From: Cheilinus undulatus
Lineage: Eukaryota > Chordata > Actinopteri > Labriformes > Labridae
Assembly (NCBI RefSeq): GCF_018320785.1
Contig: NC_054881.1
Coordinates: forward strand, 20,956,275-21,020,274
DNA length: 64,000 nucleotides
Direction of reading: 5' to 3'
Part shown: positions 1 through 22,000 of the stretch, one piece after another
Layout of the letters: each line of letters starts with the position of its first letter
Position numbering within the stretch: the first letter of the stretch is position 1
Translations under genes and position numbers: made by a program
The notes under the pieces: generated by a model
Database searches by the model: none
The model's input: the letters and a program-made list of their open reading frames with translations, nothing else
What the model was told of the DNA's origin: nothing

Positions 1-2750
1 TTATTTTTTTCAGAACAGCTTTGATTTTCAGTGTGCAAAGACCTTTTGGGAAATTTTGAGGTTTGTGCACATATTAGAACGCTATAAGTTTGTCCCTAGC
101 AGCAAGACCTATTTTGGTGAGCATCAGATATTTGCAAAGGTCTATGATAGAGCTCACAGTGGTGTAAGTGGGCTCTGTGGTCGCATTATTGATTAGCATG
201 AGGTTTGAGGCACAAGGCAGGCAGGTTAAAGATGGGAAAAACTGCTAGGGAGGGATGATGTGTTACGGGAAGTTTATGATTTTCACCAGTTTTAGCATTA
301 CACATTTATTTATTTCATTATTTTTGAATTTTCAGATACAAAGGCTGAAAAAATACGCATATCAGTTAATAAAGGACATTTATTAGCTGGTCTGAAGGTG
401 TTTTCACACTGCATTACTTTGACAGCACTGTAACAGAGCTCCCCTCTCTTTACACCTTGAGACATTCAGACTGATAGCTCAACACCGTGATGTTCTCCTG
501 TCTATCAATTCATAGTTTATTTTGGCTTTGCAAGACAGTTGAGAGAGCATGGCATGGTAAAAGCTCTACATATATTCAAGTAGTGCTGATCCTGTTTTTG
601 CCTCTGTTACTATCTCCAGAGCCGGCAGAGAGGGGGATCTTCCTTTACACAGCAAATGTCCCAGGGGCATAATTATCACAGCTTCTACAAATTGGGTGAT
701 AGAAAGTCTGGTCATGTTGGCCATTGATAAAAGCAACCCATCTGGGTACTTTGCCCAAACAATGCCAGCTTTGGCCCTTTCTGGGTGAAAACATTCCATC
801 CAAATTAATGGAGGTAATGGGAAAGATGGGTCTTTATGGATTTAAATGAGGTTTAAAAAAGAAGTTCACGTTGGGCTCAACCTTAAGCAGACATAATGGC
901 CTACAGAGGTGTAGAGAGCTCAGTTCTTTTCAATTTGAAGCGATAAGAGTATTACATTTTCATATTTATTGTCATCAGCCCTGGACTGAAGCTGACTTAT
1001 GTGACATCCCCTGAGGAAGATTATCAATTTCCTGCAGCTTAATTTGGGGCCAAATAGTCTTAAAGCACTTCTTATTTCTGCAGTTGTCCTCCTCGAGGGC
1101 TTACACAGGCTCTCATGTCAGAGTGGATTAGGTGTAAGATGAAGGCCTCTGATTTATTTGAAGGACAGTTCCAAAAATAAGTATAGCATTTGAAAATAAT
1201 TTCACTAACAATAATGAAAGTTTGTATGTTCATTCAAATAAAACACAACCCTTGTATTAATCACAAGTAGGTAGGGAATTTTCTTCTAACACCTAATAAA
1301 GGCCAGTAACACTAATACCGGTAATGCTCTATGTCATAATAGTTTTAATACTTAAAAAGGTAATATTTTTCATTTGTGATGATTAGAGGAGTATTCACCC
1401 ATTACTAAAGGGATGCAGACAGTGTTAATGTGAAAAGTGTTTATTCAATGATAGATGGCGATTTAAAGGACTTAAACCAGTAAAACTGTGCAATATGTAA
1501 CAAAAAACACACTGTCTTTATATATCGCTCCTCATCTGTGAAGATACAAATCATCTCTAACACTCACAATGACTTGTTTATATCAGACTTTATATTACAT
1601 ATCATGAATTATGACAACTCTCTTCATGTGACTGGACCTCCACTACAGCTACATATTTTGATTAAATGTATCCCGATCGATCAACCTCAACTAACCTGAT
1701 CATGATTTTATGTTTCACAAGGAAATCACTTCATAGAGATCATCACAAAGATTTATATGTATTTATAACTTTTATCATTGTACTGTTTCAGTGTTGTTTA
1801 TGTGCCATAGTGTCGACCTACAGTGAGCACTGGAACTGTAGCACTTTAACATGAAGCGTACTGACACAAATAAAATTCATTATTTCCTCAAACCTGTTGT
1901 TTTGGACTAAATATTCTTTTTTTTTTTTAAATTAAAACACATCAATGTTTTCAAAAATGGTTTCTTTATTATAAAAAATGTCTAAAAATGGCTTCAATTT
2001 ACAGGATAAGAATTGTTTGTCAGGCTCCTCACATTACAGGGTTAGCATAAAAAGTTCAGAGAATTCCCGTCAAAACAGAGAAAAGCTCCACATATCTTTC
2101 TGCAGGTTTAAAAAAGTGGAATCAAACAATGATGCCTCAGGCAAGAATCCCACTTGATGCACTTCATGTGAGCATACTTGCCAAAATCTTTCCCTTATAA
2201 ATCATCAAACCTTTCAGCAGCCAGCTTGCTTGTTGCATTTGAATCAAAAAATGCATAAAATTATAGCTTCTGTTTTTAACATCATGAAAAAGCAAAAACA
2301 TGAGCTAGAGTTCATCTGGGATACAGTATTTTAAATGCTTGTTTAAAGCTCCTGTGGGGAAATTCAAGTTTGTGTCAGTTTTTGCACCCCCTGCAAAGAA
2401 AGGAAGTAGTAGATCTTGTCTGTCTGATAATCTTGTCCAGCTAATGTATAACCCTCAACTTCCACACACCTTCTCTGTGCAGCTTTCTGAAAGTGCAACC
2501 CACAGCATATCTCTACCTTTCTAATCAGTCTTTGTAATTCCATGGCACATGCTGCAAATTGTCTCATGCATGCCAGAAGTGCCACTCTGCTCTGATCTGC
2601 TGTTTCAGCAGAGCTTTGCCAGCATGAGGCATTAGAGCGATTCAACCCAAAGAGGAACAAGGATGCACGGAGAATTGAGGCAATATAAAAGTAAAACACA
2701 ATGCACAGACTCAGGAATGTTAATCTCATCACTACAACAACATTACAAAC
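1..2750. other. Intergenic stretch without a supported gene
   Basis: No exon chain, RNA gene or recognisable transposon was found here. The open frames are short and have no family resemblance that I can recall. The 129-codon minus frame at 2364-2753 begins with a hydrophobic stretch but is uninterrupted only by chance as far as I can judge. Roughly 600-1180 is complex, non-repetitive sequence that could be conserved non-coding DNA, but this cannot be judged from one genome. Confidence 0.4.
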
Positions 2751-2796
2751 CAACTATTTGGAAAAGTTTCAGGTGAAGTGTCCATTTTGAGATACC

Positions 2797-3385
2797 TCAT
2801 GTCTCAGGGTCAGGTGTGAGATCTTAGATGAAAAAGCATAAGGTCTCAGGAATTAAGGACCGGAAAAATGTCAGGTCTCTGTAAATGAGGCGCAAGGAAA
2901 AAGGGTGTCAAATCTCAAGAGAAATGTATAAGGTGTCAGGAAAAAGTCCTAAGAGAAAAGACACCCAGTATCAAGAAAAAAGGCATCACAGAAAAGGTGT
3001 CAGGAAAGAAAAGTAACGTCAGAAAAGAAGGTGTTAGGGAACAGGAGAGAAGTTGTCCGGAAAAACTTTATCAGGTCTCAGGAAAGGGCTTCAGGGAGAA
3101 AAGGTTTAAGGTCTCAGGAAACAAGCCTATTTCCCTGACAACATTTTTTCTGACGACTTTCATTCCCTGACACCTTTTTCCTGATGCTTTCTTTCCTAAT
3201 GTCTTTTTCCCCTGGCACCTTTTTCCTTGACAACCATTTTCCCTGACACCTTTTTCTTACCATCCAACCCCTTTATCCCTGATGCCTTTTTTTCCTGATG
3301 CATTTTCTTAACGCCTTCTTTCCTGACACCTTTTCGCCTGATGCCTTAAGCAGGAGTTGTTTTTCCTGAGACCTGATGCCCTTTT
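2797..3385. repeat. Degenerate minisatellite in two opposed halves
   Basis: From about 2797 to 3127 the plus strand repeats an A/G-rich unit resembling caggaaaaaggtgtcagg, with a variant core 'aggtctcagg'. From about 3127 to 3385 it repeats the reverse complement ('ccctgacacctttttcctga'). Units are imperfect and roughly 15-25 bases apart. The block therefore switches from purine-rich to pyrimidine-rich near its middle and could fold back on itself. It lies in the ggcx 3' flank. I do not recognise a transposon family in it. Confidence 0.8.
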
Positions 3386-4218
3386 TATATCGCTTTTACA
3401 TGCTACTTTTATATTTGGCTCAGTTATCTCATGATCTCCTAATTCCTGTGTGAACTCTCATGTTCTGTGATCTCACGTCTCTTGCTGCTGTGGCTGAGCT
3501 ACAGAAACAGAGCCAGTGAGTTCATGTCAGTCAGAGAAAAATTGCACAGTGCACACAACACTGCAAACACAGACAATGTGGGATCAGCAATTAAGTTGAC
3601 CTTTTAACAAAAGGCGAAAATCACTAATCAAGAATCTTTGCTATTAAAAACGAGGGGAATAAAAGGCTGTTACAGTAGTGTGTTGATAAGTGATGATGCC
3701 TACCCCTTAGAAATGGCTTCAGGAATTTATAACAACAATAAAGTAATTCATTTGTTCACTAAGTGACTCATTTGCTCTTATAGGTCATAAAGAGGCATCT
3801 GTATTAATTTTAGGCTGTTTCATAACTGGATACAAACTCCTCACATCAGCTTAAATGCCCTTTTTGGTTATTTTACCTGCCTACATTAATTGCACTTGTA
3901 AAAATCAAGGAAAGGAAAAGCCATCTTGTACAGCAAAGCAGTGCACTGCTGTTGATATACAGTAATCACATGTGCTGCAGCGTTAACAGAAGCAGGTCCT
4001 CTGCATAAATTGAGGTTCATGAAGAACACTTTTAAAAAAATACTGTCTTTGCATTTGGAAATCATTCAAAATGCTTGTGAAGCATAGAAAATTAAACATG
4101 CTTTGATTTCTGAGCGGCCTCGTCCCAGTAACAGTCCAGTAGTAACAACACACACATGTGAGTGTGATCCAGCACCTGCAGCCAATTCAGCAAAGTATGT
4201 TTGGTCTCAGCGGCCTCT

Positions 4219-13565
<9,347 letters not shown>

Positions 13566-13760
13566 GCTTGAATATGTTCAGGTACAAACGGGTTTCGTTT
13601 CAGGACAGAGGGGCAGTGAACTCCTCTCTCTCCGCTCTCTGTCGCAGGTAGAGGTGTCCTGCCTGGTCACGTAGAAGAGGCAGGCACAGTTACGTGTCAC
13701 AGTCCCACATACACGGCCTGGTCAGACCAGAAGAGGAGGGAGAGTGGGAGGATGGTATTG
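13566..13760 (-). promoter_or_regulatory. Presumed ggcx promoter and 5' UTR
   Basis: This stretch immediately upstream of the ggcx start codon is richer in C, G and CpG than the surrounding AT-rich DNA and has no TATA box at a useful distance. The start site is not determinable by eye. Confidence 0.4.
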
Positions 13761-14039
13761 GGGAGGGATTGGAATGTTGTGAAAGAGGTGCTCAGCTCTT
13801 ATTGGCTGATTCCAGCAATGAACACGCCCACTAAGGGAAATCCTCATACATCATATCCTGTATCAAATGAATGAGAATTTACGTACAGAAGATCACATAA
13901 ACAGTATTTGAAACTTTGAATGTTATTAACGACTTAAGCAGAAAAAAGTTAGTATACCAGTGTAAAGCTGGGTCTTAATCTTTGATCTCATGAATCAATT
14001 AACTTTAAGTCAGACTTTATCTGTTTAAGTAGATTTTTG

Positions 14040-15150
14040 CTGTAGATAAAGTTTTTGACAAAGTGTCAAATATTTATTTTATTTTATTTTTATTAATCTG
14101 TTTTAAATTAAATGTGTCAATCCTCTAATTTTGGATTGAAGGGATAACCTCTTGAAGTGAACAAGATGATTCATCTCAATGGGCTATCCCTTCAATATAA
14201 ATTTCATATTTTTAAATGTACATTTTTTAGTTTGTTAATCTATTTACCTGATTATTTTTATTTATTTATTAATTGAACTTTTAGAGTCATAGTTTTAGAT
14301 CTCTTTTATCGTTTCATTCACTTATTTATTTGTTGGTATTCTATTATGGTTTGATTTTCTAATCTACAGATATTTTCATGCTATTTTCTTATTTCCGTTT
14401 TTATTTATTCATGTATTCATCTGACTTTTTTTTTATTAAAACACTGTTTTCTACTTTATTATTGTTTTATCTGGTTTTACTTATCTATTTATACATATAC
14501 TGGATCTTTTTTAGGATTATGAAATTTGCTATAATATTTTATTTCTCTCTTCATATGACTAATTTGTTTATATCTTTCAGATTTTTCATTAGTTTCATAA
14601 GATTCGTTTAGAAATGTATTTTCATGTCTTATTTCATTAGATGTATTTATCTATGTTTTAATTGTTTGTCTTTTTAACATTTTAAATCGTTTTTATTCTA
14701 TTTTATATTCTATTTTATATTATTCATTTTTTTCACCTTTAATTTTTTGTTAATCCTTTAAATATCTTTATTTTTTTTAAATTATTTCATTTTTAAATTT
14801 TATTCTATCCTTTATGTATGTTCCTTTATCATCTCTTTTATTTTTATCATTTATTATATCTAACATTCATTTTGTATTTTTTAATTAACTCATTCCTTGA
14901 TGTATTTCATTTTATTCCTCTATTTACCTGACTTTTAATTAATATTTTCATCTTTAATTTCTTTTTAAAAATTTCTTATTATATCTTATTCATTAAGTTA
15001 CCTTTTATAATTATAAATGTATTCAGCTTTGAATTTTCTATTTTTTAGTATTTATTGTTTTATTCAATTATTTATTTGTCTTTGTATTTATTTGTCATTT
15101 ATGTTTTAGTTTTTTAAATTCCTTATTTCTTTTTTTTTTTTTCATTTCAA
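14040..15150. repeat. Long T-rich low-complexity tract
   Basis: About 1.1 kb in which the plus strand is dominated by T and by words such as ttttattt, tttatt and tatttatt, with few G. It is not a strict short tandem repeat. It lies between the divergent ggcx and gmcl1 genes, and no gene is visible. The small frames inside are compositional artefacts. Confidence 0.75.
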
Positions 15151-16655
15151 TCTTATTTTTGGAAAATGCTGAATTACATACCAGGAGGTCTGTTCTGTCT
15201 CTTCTAAAACTAATTCTAAAAATATAATTATTATCATGTAAGTACTATTTGACCTTAATTGAAATGATTTAATCCATTCCACCTAATAGAGACTAAAATC
15301 TCACTGGATTGGCAAATCATGAAGAGATGAACAAAACTGGTTATTACGTGTTGTTTGCTAAAATAACTAGTGTCCAAGAAGACAGGACAAGAGGCCAAAC
15401 TATCTAACTTTCTGTGACACTTCTTATCTTCTTATCTGCTGTTTTCAGCTACTGCAGTAGACCAGAATACTACAAGATACCATAAGAGGGTAGTCAACCA
15501 CAGTACATTTATACAATTATTTTGTTTGTTCACCCAGAGGCTTGAAGCCAAGATAATGCTATAATGTATTTATTCTCAAGATTTTTAAAGGTTCTTCATA
15601 AAGTGACAGGGACAGATTATTTGTATGTTGGTTTACTCTAAGGGAAAAGAGAGCACAGAGAAAGGGGTAGTCCAGTTTATTGCTGCCTTTTGATTACAGT
15701 ATAAAATCCCTTTCTTTACTTTATATCCTCTTTCAGTAGATGTGATATTGGTTTATAACTGGTTTTTAAGGTAACAACCTCTGCTGAATCTAAGTTGTTG
15801 GTATGAATTGGTGCTTAGTTTTTGACCACAGAAGTGTTGTTGACTAAACACCTAGAGGGTTTTTGAAGTGGTCTGAATCTTCAGAACAAATACCACCTTG
15901 GTGTGCTTCACTGACACTGTCTCCACAGACAGCGCACGAGGAAGGACAGAGTTTGAGCGGCACAACAGAGTGTTTTGATAGAAAGATCTAAGTCAGTATT
16001 TGATAAATATCTGAGTTTAGTTGATGACTTTTAAAATTCAGTTTTTAAACTGTAAGAGAAAAATCTCCAGTGTTTAAAACCCATGAAAATGTTTGTTAAA
16101 TTGTATTAAGGCTAAATAATAAGAGAAAGGAGATGTTTTGTGTAATATTATGACACATGCTGAGGTATTTTACTTATTTTTAGTTTGAAATTCACAAATT
16201 GTCATTAAGACTCACAAATGAATGCATTTTTTAGTTATAGACAGTTTTAATTGAACTGATTGATACTTATTTAAAAGTTAGCCAACGTATAGAAATTGCT
16301 TCAACTACAAAGATAACTCCTAATACATAAAGAACATTCATTTCCCCTTAGTCTCACTGAAGTCTTCACTGAGCTCTGTGATAGGAACAGACATCAGAAG
16401 TTAGACCATAAACTGTTGATTTGTCAGTGCCCTTTGGACTTAAAGGGAACCAGACAGACTGGTCAGTGGGGTTCATGATTAGGCATGGTTGTAAAGTTTC
16501 CATATGTTATTTTACTATTTCATTATGATAGATATTAATGGCCTCTTTTAATCTATTAAGTTGGATCTTAATAATTCTCGTTGCATGGGGGAAAAATAAA
16601 CTCACCAAAACAAGAACGGATAAAGATTTTCCAGATTGTGTTGTTTCTCTGTCTC

Positions 16656-16669
16656 ACACCAGGTGGCGC
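16656..16669 (+). promoter_or_regulatory. CTCF-like motif at gmcl1 5' end
   Basis: ACACCAGGTGGCGC matches the CTCF core CCACCAGGGGGCGC at 12 of 14 positions, and the G-to-T change is a tolerated one. It lies just upstream of the first gmcl1 exon, where CTCF sites are common. Confidence 0.45.
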
Positions 16670-16689
16670 CATCGAGCAGAGCAGCCACC

Positions 16690-17052
16690 TGTGACGTAGA
16701 AAATGCCACTACTATCCATTAAGAGAAGAAGAATAACAAAAGCAGCCGCAAATTTTCAGGGCAGCTCCACATCATCCCCTGCTCCTGGTTTCACTTATTC
16801 CTCAATTTATAAAAATGTAACTGGAACAGAGGGACTTTCGCGGTGTGGAGGCTTGTGTGGAGAAGGAGTTTGTCGGCCGCAGCGTTGTTGGTGTTTTCAG
16901 CCTGTTGTTTGTGAATTTAGCAGCTAAAGCTAGCCGTGAGGTTAGCTCCTCTTAAACGCCTGACAGACTGTCTGACCTGAGATTATCAACCGTGTTTACC
17001 GTCACGACTGACCTGACTGCTCGTCCTCAACCTGCCCGGGGCTGATATTCAG
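16690..17052 (+). other. gmcl1: Probable gmcl1 5' non-coding exon
   Basis: A comparatively GC- and CpG-rich segment ends in a strong donor, TTCAG/GTGAGT, at 17052/17053. The next in-frame acceptor is the one at 19010/19011 that opens the first gmcl1 coding exon, so this is the likely 5' UTR exon. Its left limit is unknown. It contains an ATG at 16703 opening a 74-codon frame that stops before the donor, so it would be an upstream ORF if transcribed. No known protein resembles it. Confidence 0.6.
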
Positions 17053-17636
17053 GTGAGTTAGCTCAGGCTTTGTCTTTGTCACACAAACCCTACATCTGGT
17101 TTTCATATGGTGGAGGATGGAGCATTCATACCAGACTCAATGTGGTGACCTAAGTTTTGCTTGTTTTGCACGAAACAACACAAGTACGACCAACTGTCCC
17201 AACATTTTAGTCCAGAATTTAACCTCCTTATATAGGACTGGCGGTTTAGGACGTCGCCACATTAACTTAGATTTGAAAAAAAATGTTTTTGCCCTAAAGC
17301 TCATATGAGGAGTTTTTAGATGGCTATAGAAAGGTCAAAACGAATACTGATTCCTCTAGATGATCTTCATCAGTAGAAGGAGCTGTCAGCAGAGAGATGG
17401 ACTTCTTCTATGTACATATTTTTAATGTCTAAAGACACTGACAGGGGTCAGAGGACTACTTGAAACAGTCTCTTTCTTAAGCATTTTCCAAAACAAAGAT
17501 TCATTATCATGACAACAGGGTGAAATGTGTTGTCAAACATGTTCAGGACAAAATAAGTATAGAGGTAGAAGTGTAAACATAAACAGTACAGGGGTTGCCT
17601 GATATTGATGTTTCAGGGCAATACTGACAGAGGTTT

Positions 17637-18052
17637 TTAGGGATGCAGCAATTGTAAAGTCAAGGCTGATTCTGATACCAATGTTTAAAATCTGAAATGC
17701 AGGATACTGGATTTTTTTAAGGACCCAATATGCTGATATTTGAAAAATCATTCTATTTGATACAGATATCAATGCCTATATATATTCACCTTTTATTGTG
17801 AAAAAGTACCAAATGTATCCTTTACATTTGGGGCTTCATTCAAGATGTTCAAGGCGCACGGTGGGCCTCCTTGAGTCTGTTGCGTCCTTGGCAATCGGGT
17901 TGTACATTTTGCCGATGTTCAAGGCCTATATTTGATCTATACTGCTGATCTGTAAGGCTGATATATCTGCTTTACATATCACTAGATTTATTCACATCTG
18001 CCGATACAGAGCTCATATTTTTTCATGACTTCTTTTGGTGTAACACCCTAAC
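17637..18052. mobile_element. Possible degraded hAT-type short element
   Basis: Left sequence tagggatgcagcaattg and right sequence tgtaacaccctaa resemble the inverted ends of the element at 59190-59681, and the interior shares 'ctgatat' and 'gccgata' words with it. No matching 8-bp flanks are left. It lies in gmcl1 intron 1. Confidence 0.3.
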
Positions 18053-19018
18053 TATTATACCATCATTTTCTCTCATGTTTGACCACAGAAACAGATCAGA
18101 GTTTGTCCAACAGGCCACATCTTCCGCCCTTCTTTAATCAGCCGTTAGGTGTGCTAAATGAGGTATGAGGTATGTAGTGTAGAAGAATTACTGTGTTTGC
18201 ATTTCAGGCCAAATTAGTTAAAAGCTGCCTGTTGTAAAGGACCAATGTATGCATCTGTTTGATTAAATCAAGTTATACTGAAGGATTGTAGTGTTTTAAG
18301 TTATGTGTCTAAAACCTGCATTATTATGTTTGTTTTTCTTCCATCACCCAGCACTCCATTGCCTTTTGTATCAAGATATATTATCGCATTCTGGTCAGAG
18401 AAACATGTTCTGAAAGACAACCACAGAGAAGTAAACATATTTATATAAATAAATGCTTTAAGATGTGTGCCTTCACATTCAGTTTTATTGGAATTTTTAG
18501 GGATTATTGACATTTCTGAACAAAGATCATCCCTCCTGATTTCAGACAAGATGATGAAGTGTAACATGATAACCCAAAGGCAATGATTTACTATGGATTA
18601 TTGGATGAACTATGCATTATTTGCACATTATTGCAATAAAGATGGACAATGCTTCAATTAAAAAATGTGTGCTAAGTGCCAGATTTAATTAATTTAACAC
18701 AACAGATAAACATTTGCTGTTGATTAATGCTGTGCAGTTAACTGAAATGCAGATTTAATTGCATTATGTCCTACTAAAATTTTCAGATTGATATATTGTT
18801 GATGAAATAATCAATTTAACCTCAATGAATCAAATTCACTCAGTGAATCCTTAGAGAAAAATTAAAGAAAACACAAACCCAGGCTTTTCTCTGCTAAAGC
18901 CCATCTCTGTGTCTCTGTTTGCTTCCAAGATATTTGTATTGATTTGTGGAGCTCTGCCGCATGTCAAGATAAAGTGCAACTGACTTGTTTTGTTTTTGTG
19001 TCTTTGTTAGACGCTGAC

Positions 19019-22000
19019 ATGGGAAGTCTGGGCAGCAGGTTTCAGTCCCCCTCTCAGGGTCCAGAAGAGGCTGCAGAGGGGACGAACACAAGCCGCAAGC
19101 ATGGATGTGAGTGCAAGAAGAGGAAACGGAACGCTCAGTGCGACTGTGAGAGTGAACAAGAAGAGGACGACGCCATACTCGATACGCCACGCAGGCAAGT
19201 CAGGTTTTAAAAAGGCTGATGGATTACACTAAACTTTCAATTGTCATTATTTAGTCTTTCATTTTCTCCTCTGTTTATTTTGTCTTTTTGTTTTTCATTT
19301 GAAAACTTGAGCAGGAAGAAGCTGAAAAGCACATCCCGCTACATTTATCAGACGTTGTTCTTGAACGGGGAGAACAGCGACATTCGCATCTGTGCTCTGG
19401 GACAAGAGTGGAACCTCCACAAAGTTTACCTGTGTCAGGTAAAACATAAGGAAAGATACCTCCAAGACTGGGGTGGGTCACCCAGGTTTATTATTTAACA
19501 TTTGGGTTTTTCCTCTCGTGTATTCTGCAGTCGGGGTATTTCTCCAGCATGTTCAGCGGCTCTTGGAAGGAGTCTAACATGATGGAAATCAACTTGGAGA
19601 TCCCGGACCAGAACATCGACACTGAAGGTGAAGGAACTGAAATCAGAAAAAGCAGCAGTGTCCTTTTTTACAGTCTCTGTGTGTTACTACTGACCAAACT
19701 ATTTTGTGTGTCTTCAGCTCTACAAGTTGTGTTTGGATCTCTGTACCGAGATGATGTTCTCATCAAACCCAGCAGAGTCGTCAGTATTCTTGCTGCTGCG
19801 TGTATGCTACAGCTGGTCAGTACATTAAATTATATAAGCTTGTTATCTGGGATAACAAAATGACTATCTTGATATTTGTAATACTTGTCTTACGATATTA
19901 AACTTAATGAAGTCTTGTGGTTTGTTGTGTTCAGGATGGCCTTATCCAGCAGTGTGGAGAGACCATGAAGGAAAACATCAGTGCAAAGACTGTGTGTGGA
20001 TACTACGCTTGTGCCACTATCTACGGCTTGGATTCAGTCATGAAAAAGTATGAACTTAATGTATTTTTAAAGTAATCTCACTGCATTTTAAGGTTGGGCA
20101 GTAACACAGTATCTCTGGGCACTTAGAGATAAACACGATATCCTTTTAATTCCCTAGGCGTGTCAGCAGTAGAAGCACCTGTGTTTGAAGATGCTGTTAG
20201 TCAGAAATATACTTGCTGTACGCAGACTCATGATGGCTGCCACTCTCGCCTCGGCTGTGCACATCCTCAAAAACATAACACAACTCAGGCACAACGTGCA
20301 GTTTACACGTCTAGTAGAGGAAGTGTAAAGGCAGAGGAGGTGTGACTGTCAGCAGAAATGACGGGTGAAAGTTTCCAAGACAAACTGATTAAATGAGTCT
20401 AAAATTCTCCACATGTTTATGATGTCACTGCACAAAAGTGTCAGCTGATGTTTAAACCTGTTAAAATAATGAAAATACAATCAGTGTGTGAGCTCAACCA
20501 GTGGCCATGTTGAGCTGAATGCATCCATGACTGTTTTCATCAGTTTAGTTTTTCATTAATTAAATATCTGATCAATGTAGTTTGACAAAATAATGAAAAA
20601 CTAAAGTGATGAAAACAGTTATCTTTCTGGATACATCAACTCCTGTAACGACCACATCTGTAAATGCAGCTGGCTGAAAGTCACCAATTAACACGGTCAC
20701 TAAATAAACAAAAAACGTAGATAGTGCTAGTCCCATTAGTTATACTCCCAGAATTAACATTGTAGTAACTTCCTCAGTTGTTTCCATGTTTGTAGTTTAC
20801 ATCCTAAACACCAGGTAGTTGTACACAGTCTGAGCTATCTTAAGTACTCAGGCCTGATTTTTCAAAGAGAGAACCTGTGAAAAACAGACTTAGTATTTAG
20901 AAGTGCTTATACCTGTGTATTACATGATGGCACTGTGCTGTTGTCTTCTAGTTCTAACATGCTCAGCTCATTGTAACATGTTGTATGGTAATGAACTGTT
21001 TAAAAATGCTTTAATTTTTTCTTTCCTGAGCAGACAAATATTAACATTAATGATCTGGACACAGAAGAACAGGATGTAGCAGCTGTGATTAAGCAGTACA
21101 TCTCAGTAAATCAAGTACATAGATATTTTCATGTATATCTGATTTAAAGCCTACCAAACATTACTTCACATTATCAAATCTGGACTGATAAAGACTTTGA
21201 TGATTATTTTTTAAGCTTGTGAGCAAGATAAAGGAAAAAGAGAAGGCATATGTACCATTGCACAGTGTAAGATGAGCCGAAATAAAAGGGGAAAAAAAAG
21301 CTTCATTTGATCATCCATCCCAGTGTAACTCTGTTTACCAGGGAGTTTCGTAAACAATGCAGACACCTAGCCATAAATCACCCTCTGTGTCCCTGTAATA
21401 CAGGCAGCTGAAGAAAGACAGGGTGTACGATGAGACAGAATCAGGGAAGACATGCACCAAACAGTCCCAATATCAGAAATCGATCCCTCCACCACTGCGT
21501 TTAGGACTCTAACCTTTGGATTGGGTGGCTACTCTACCGACTCAGCTTAACTGGCGCCCCTTTTTTGTATCTTTTAGACTGTTAAAGAGGCATTTTTAAA
21601 AACTTACTGAATGAAACATGCAAATGAGCACACTTGACTTGGTCCAAGCTGCGTCTTGTAAAATGTGATTTCTAATCACACTACAGCAATACTGTGTAGT
21701 GTTGGAAATTTAGGTATAGTTTAACTGTATTGAAATTTAGATATTGCCCAATCTTATGACATTTATATGACAGATATATCCTTTATACTGTTCATATTCA
21801 TAAAACTTACATTTTGTTTCTGCAGGTGCCTTGAGTGGCTTCTAAACAACCTGATGACCCACCAAAATGTTGACCTAATGAAAGAACTTGGGTATTTCTT
21901 TACCTCTTCGTGTTTTTTCTAATATTTCATTGAAGGCGTCTAATGTAGTATATTATCAGCATGAATGGCATCATTACAGTGTCTTGCTTGATTAAAATTG

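Noticed and set aside
2364-2753. 129-codon minus frame with hydrophobic N-terminus
   Set aside because: No recognisable motif and no adjoining exons. It borders the minisatellite. Treated as chance.
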